DNA from: an uncultured Clostridia bacterium | GTDB lineage: Bacteria > Bacillota > Clostridia > Christensenellales > Borkfalkiaceae | Assembly (NCBI GenBank): GCA_947631325.1 | Contig: CANRKX010000013.1 | Span: 1 to 33,456 of the forward strand | Length of the DNA: 33,456 nucleotides | Direction: 5' to 3' | In this document: positions 30,427 to 33,456 of the stretch, in pieces | How the letters are laid out: every line of letters begins with the position of its first letter | How positions within the stretch are numbered: the first letter of the stretch is position 1 | Program-made: the position numbers and the translations under genes | Notes under the pieces: model-generated | Told to the model about the DNA's origin: nothing | Seen by the model: the letters and a program-made list of their open reading frames with translations, nothing else | The model's database searches: none

Positions 30427-32151
30427 TTACCTCACCTTTATGTGTACTTCGCGCAGCTGCGTTTCGGTGACTTCGGACGGGGCGCCGCACATTAAATCCT
30501 GACCCGACGCGCTCATGGGGAAGGCGATGACCTCGCGTATATTTTCCTCGCCGCGGAGGAGCATAATCATTCTGTCCAGCCCCGGAGCCATGCCCGCGTG
30601 AGGGGGTGCGCCGAATTGGAATGCCGTGTACAGCGCGCCGAATTTGGACTTTAAGGTCTCCTCGTCATAGCCCGCGATTTCAAAGGCGCGCTTCATTACG
30701 TCGAGGTCGTGGTTCCTCACCGCGCCCGAAGAGAGCTCGACGCCGTTGCACACTATGTCATACTGATAGGCGAGCACCTTGTAGGGGTCGCCCTCAAGCG
30801 CATTTAGTCCGCCCTGCGGCATTGAGAAGGGGTTGTGGGTAAAGGCGGGGTTGCCGTTCTCGTCCTCTTCATACATGGGGAAGTCGTTGACGAACAAGAA
30901 GCGGAAGCTGTCCTTTTCAATCAAATCCAACCTTTCGCCCAACTCGGTGCGTATTTTGCCCGCGAGGACGGGGGCGGTTTTGGAGCTGTCCGCTATAAAG
31001 AAAATGGTGCTGCCCGACTTCAAGCCCGCAATATCTATTAAAACGGGCTTTAACTGTTCGGGGATATACTTATCTATGGGACCCTTGAAGGACAAATCGT
31101 CGCCCACTTCGAGATAGCCCAAGCCGCCCATGCCTATCGATTGGGCAAAGGCGAGCATCTTTTCGTGGAAGCCCTTGCTCATGAGGGAGTCCACCCTTAT
31201 CGCGCGGACGGTTGCGCCCACGAAGGGCTTGAAGGTGCATTTTTGGAAGAAGTCGGTTAAATCGATTATCTTCAAGGGGTTGCGAAGGTCGGGTTTGTCG
31301 GTGCCGTATTCGAGCATAGCCCGCTCATACGACATTACGGGGAAGGGAAGCTCTGTAATCTTGCTGTCGGGGGCGAATTTTTTGAAAGTGTTATACAATA
31401 CCCTTTCGCCCACTTCGAACACGTCCTTTTCGGTGGCGAACGCCATTTCGAAGTCGAGCTGATAGAATTCCCCGGGCGAGCGGTCGGCGCGGGCGTCCTC
31501 GTCGCGGAAACAGGGGGCAATCTGATAATACTTATCTATACCCGAGACCATTAAAAGCTGTTTGTACTGCTGGGGGGCTTGGGGAAGGGCGTAAAACTTG
31601 CCCTTAAAGCGGCGCGAGGGGACTATGTAGTCGCGCGCGCCCTCAGGCGAGCTGGCGCAGAGAATTGGCGTCTGCACCTCCAAAAATCCCATGCTCTCCA
31701 TTTGAGAGCGAAGAAATTTGATGACTTCGGCACGGAACACCACCGCGTCCTTTACCTTTCTGTTTCTCAAATCCAAAAATCTGTATTTTAAGCGCACGTC
31801 CTCGCGCGTTTCCTTGGACGTGACAATTTCAAAGGGCAAACTTTCGCGTACTTTGCCCAATATATCCACTTTTTTGCAGTTCAACTCCACCGTGCCTGCG
31901 GGGATTTTGGGGTTGTACGTGTCCTCGTCGCGGTGCTCGATTATGCCCGAGACCGACACGCAGTCCTCACGCGATATCCCCTTCAAGAGGGCTGTGTCGC
32001 GCATGACCACCTGAACCACGCCATAAAAATCGCGAAGGTCGATAAAGGACACGCCGCCGTGGTCGCGGATGTTTTCCACCCAGCCCGCGAGGGTCACTTC
32101 CTCGCCCACGCATTGTTCGCCTATTAAGTCTGCCGTCTTCGTGCGATACAT
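30427..32151 (-). CDS. aspS: Aspartyl-tRNA synthetase, probably non-discriminating
   Basis: AspRS charges tRNA-Asp and, if non-discriminating, also tRNA-Asn with aspartate, which GatCAB then amidates. It is 574 aa from the ATG chosen here; a GTG three codons earlier sits too close to GGAGGA. It has an OB anticodon domain (1-105), class II core with APQQYKQLLMVSG and CFRDEDARADRSPGEFYQLD, a bacterial GAD insert (about 280-415), and motif 3 GLDRMIMLLRGEENIREVIAFP. Residue 31 is His (NIRDHGGVSF), which in bacterial AspRS is linked to accepting tRNA-Asn; discriminating E. coli has Leu30. The second such position is Thr, neither of the two standard choices. Confidence 0.95.
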   Translation of the reverse strand: MYRTKTADLIGEQCVGEEVTLAGWVENIRDHGGVSFIDLRDFYGVVQVVMRDTALLKGISREDCVSVSGIIEHRDEDTYNPKIPAGTVELNCKKVDILGKVRESLPFEIVTSKETREDVRLKYRFLDLRNRKVKDAVVFRAEVIKFLRSQMESMGFLEVQTPILCASSPEGARDYIVPSRRFKGKFYALPQAPQQYKQLLMVSGIDKYYQIAPCFRDEDARADRSPGEFYQLDFEMAFATEKDVFEVGERVLYNTFKKFAPDSKITELPFPVMSYERAMLEYGTDKPDLRNPLKIIDLTDFFQKCTFKPFVGATVRAIRVDSLMSKGFHEKMLAFAQSIGMGGLGYLEVGDDLSFKGPIDKYIPEQLKPVLIDIAGLKSGSTIFFIADSSKTAPVLAGKIRTELGERLDLIEKDSFRFLFVNDFPMYEEDENGNPAFTHNPFSMPQGGLNALEGDPYKVLAYQYDIVCNGVELSSGAVRNHDLDVMKRAFEIAGYDEETLKSKFGALYTAFQFGAPPHAGMAPGLDRMIMLLRGEENIREVIAFPMSASGQDLMCGAPSEVTETQLREVHIKVR

Positions 32152-32160
32152 ATTGCTCAC

Positions 32161-32452
32161 TCCTCCTAAAAATAAACAAAAAATAATCGTCCCAAAATCA
32201 ATTTAGGACGAAATAAAATCCGCGGTGCCACCTAACTTATTGCAATAAAGCAATCACTTTATGCGCCCCTGACGCGGGCTCTTCGGCGCGCCCTACTGAG
32301 CCTTTAAGCCTTTCGGGTTTGCGGCTCGCGAGTGTTATTCGCACGCCCTCATTCTGCGGAATTTTCAGCGGGTACCGCTCTCTGTCAAGCGAGCTTGCGT
32401 GTTACTTCTCTCGGTCAAAGCCTTTAATAATTATAAATTTATGCCAATTATA
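32161..32452 (-). promoter_or_regulatory. T-box leader of aspS-gatCAB, Asn (AAC) specifier
   Basis: The T-box sequence AGGTGGCACCGCG is at 32233-32221 (minus), followed by the terminator hairpin. Stem I begins with GAGAGAAGTAA (AGTA element). On the other side of the specifier loop GAA (32340-32338), T, AAC (32336-32334), A precede the closing helix CTCG. By the rule that the specifier is followed by a purine next to that helix, the codon is AAC for Asn. This fits an operon that makes Asn-tRNA. The one-base shift from the GAA element compared with the leuA leader makes the reading slightly less certain. Confidence 0.85.
32178..32210 (-). terminator. T-box terminator of aspS
   Basis: CGTCCTAAA pairs with TTTGGGACG (one G-T pair), then ATTATTTTTTG on the minus strand. 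It is the off-state of the T-box leader. Confidence 0.8.
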
Positions 32453-32475
32453 ATGCATTATTATCAATTTGTCAA
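32447..32475 (-). promoter_or_regulatory. Promoter of aspS-gatCAB
   Basis: Full consensus: TTGACA (32475-32470), 17-bp spacer, TATAAT (32452-32447) on the minus strand. Confidence 0.85.
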
Positions 32476-32489
32476 TGATTTTTGACCCA

Positions 32490-33456
32490 TTATTTGAGCT
32501 TGCCCTTCTTTTTACGTATTTCCTTTACCTCTTTTTCATAGCCGTAATCGGAAGGGGTGTAATAAATTCTGTCCTTCAAGGCGTCGGGGAGATACTGCTG
32601 GTCCACCCAGCCGCCCGCATAGTCGTGGGGATATTTATATAATCTGCTCTGAGCCTTGGCCTCCTTGTCGCCATAGCTGTTGTCGCGAAGATAGGCGGGC
32701 ACTCCTTCGTCGTCGCGCACCTCCCTTGCGTCGCGGACGGCGGCGTCTTTGGCGATAACGACCGTGTTGGACTTGGGGGCTTCGCATACATAGATTATGG
32801 CGTTGGACAGGGGGATTATTCCCTCGGGATAGCCCGTCTTTTCGAGGGCGTACATGGCGGAAGTTGCCACGACGAGGGCGTTGGGGTCTGCCATTCCCAC
32901 GTCCTCGGACGAGTGAATGACGAGACGGCGGGCGACGAGCATGGGGTCGCACCCGCCCTCGATTAATCGCATTGCATAGTAGAGCGCGGCGTTGGAATCG
33001 CTCCCCCGAAGGGACTTGCAAAATGCCGATAAATAGTCATAGTAGTCGTCCTCGTTGTAGGAGAGCGCCTTGTGTTGGATGGACTGCTCGGCGTCGGACA
33101 GGGTGACCTTTATCGTGCCGTCCGACTTGGGCGGGGTGGTGAGGACGGCGAGCTCGAGGGCGTTATAAGCCGTGCGAAGATCGCCGCCCGCGACGCGGGC
33201 TATATGTTCGAATGCGGCGTCCTCCACCTCGGCGGGATAGTTGCCCAAGCCGCGGCGTCTGTCCTTCAATGCCTTCCTCAAAGCCCCCTCTATCTCCTCG
33301 CGGGTCAAGGACTTGAACTCGAATACCCTGCACCGTGAGACGATTGCGGGGGTCATTGAGGCATAGGGATTTTCGGTGGTGGAGCCTATAAATATAATTG
33401 TGCCCTGCTCTATGGCGGGGAGAAGGGAATCGGACTGCGTCTTGTTGAAGCGGTGG
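32490..33456 (-). CDS. rarA: Replication-associated recombination protein A (RarA/MgsA), 5' end outside window
   Basis: RarA is an AAA+ ATPase of the clamp-loader-like group (MgsA/WRNIP1) that acts at stalled replication forks. The visible 321 residues begin in the ATPase core: HRFNKTQSD, the Walker B-following strand GTIIFIGSTTENPYAS (sensor 1) and TPAIVSRCRVFEFKSL with the arginine finger. The rest is the MgsA C-terminal domain with HSSEDVGMADPNAL, DYAGGWVDQQYLPD and a basic tail. The reading frame stays open to the window edge, so the internal Met at 33356 is not the start. Confidence 0.93.
   Translation of the reverse strand, partial: HRFNKTQSDSLLPAIEQGTIIFIGSTTENPYASMTPAIVSRCRVFEFKSLTREEIEGALRKALKDRRRGLGNYPAEVEDAAFEHIARVAGGDLRTAYNALELAVLTTPPKSDGTIKVTLSDAEQSIQHKALSYNEDDYYDYLSAFCKSLRGSDSNAALYYAMRLIEGGCDPMLVARRLVIHSSEDVGMADPNALVVATSAMYALEKTGYPEGIIPLSNAIIYVCEAPKSNTVVIAKDAAVRDAREVRDDEGVPAYLRDNSYGDKEAKAQSRLYKYPHDYAGGWVDQQYLPDALKDRIYYTPSDYGYEKEVKEIRKKKGKLK

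Noticed and set aside
32338-32340. GAA as the primary (Glu) specifier of the aspS T-box
   Set aside because: GAA occupies the same place in the leuA leader, where CTC follows, so it is the structural loop element; AAC is followed by a purine next to the helix as expected of a specifier.

Overview
The window looks like a chromosomal segment of an anaerobic member of the Bacillota, class Clostridia. It has moderately high GC and mostly short gaps between genes. The evidence is an Rnf complex in the clostridial order C-D-G-E-A-B, two T-box leaders, a GatCAB amidotransferase, a HisZ-dependent short HisG, a PHP-type histidinol phosphatase, and an Lgt and tandem-OB SSB of clostridial type. Placement near the Christensenellales is a guess from memory of similar repeats, not something the sequence proves.

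Layout. 1-130: the end of a repeat element. 130-7984 (minus): a complete histidine operon, yerC-like regulator, hisZ-G-D-C-B-H-A-F-IE, mostly with 4-bp start/stop overlaps. 7997-8538: a 540-bp gap full of hairpin repeats. 8539-9333 (minus): hisJ, which supplies the missing phosphatase step. 9489-10679 (plus): a membrane-anchored secreted protein. 10755-12128 (minus): an M18 aminopeptidase. 12286-18494 (plus): a Gx-transporter-family protein followed by rnfCDGEAB. 18595-20196 (minus): apbE and a NusG-domain-II protein, which fit functionally with Rnf because ApbE attaches FMN to RnfG and RnfD. 20300-21181 (minus): lgt. 21309-23240 (minus): leuA behind a Leu T-box. 23282-24679 (minus): a MATE exporter. 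24832-26355 (minus): ssb and a polysaccharide deacetylase. 26356-27278: a 920-bp gap with the richest repeats. 27279-32475 (minus): a T-box-controlled aspS-gatC-gatA-gatB operon. 32490-33456 (minus): the C-terminal part of rarA, cut by the window edge.

How the parts work together. The his genes plus hisJ cover every step from PRPP and ATP to histidine. The aspS-gatCAB operon, with an apparent Asn (AAC) specifier in its T-box and a His at residue 31 of AspRS, reads as a tRNA-dependent asparagine pathway controlled by tRNA-Asn charging. Rnf, ApbE and the NusG-II protein form a membrane flavin/ferredoxin energy module.

The least explained part is non-coding. A family of modular repeats sits at 1-110, 8093-8465 and 26563-27278. 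Conserved frames enclose hairpin arms whose sequences differ between copies while staying perfectly self-complementary. This compensatory change suggests that the fold, rather than the arm sequence, is maintained. Three genes for membrane or exported proteins (Gx transporter, apbE, MATE) also have near-consensus promoters so close to the start codon that leaderless mRNAs are predicted.
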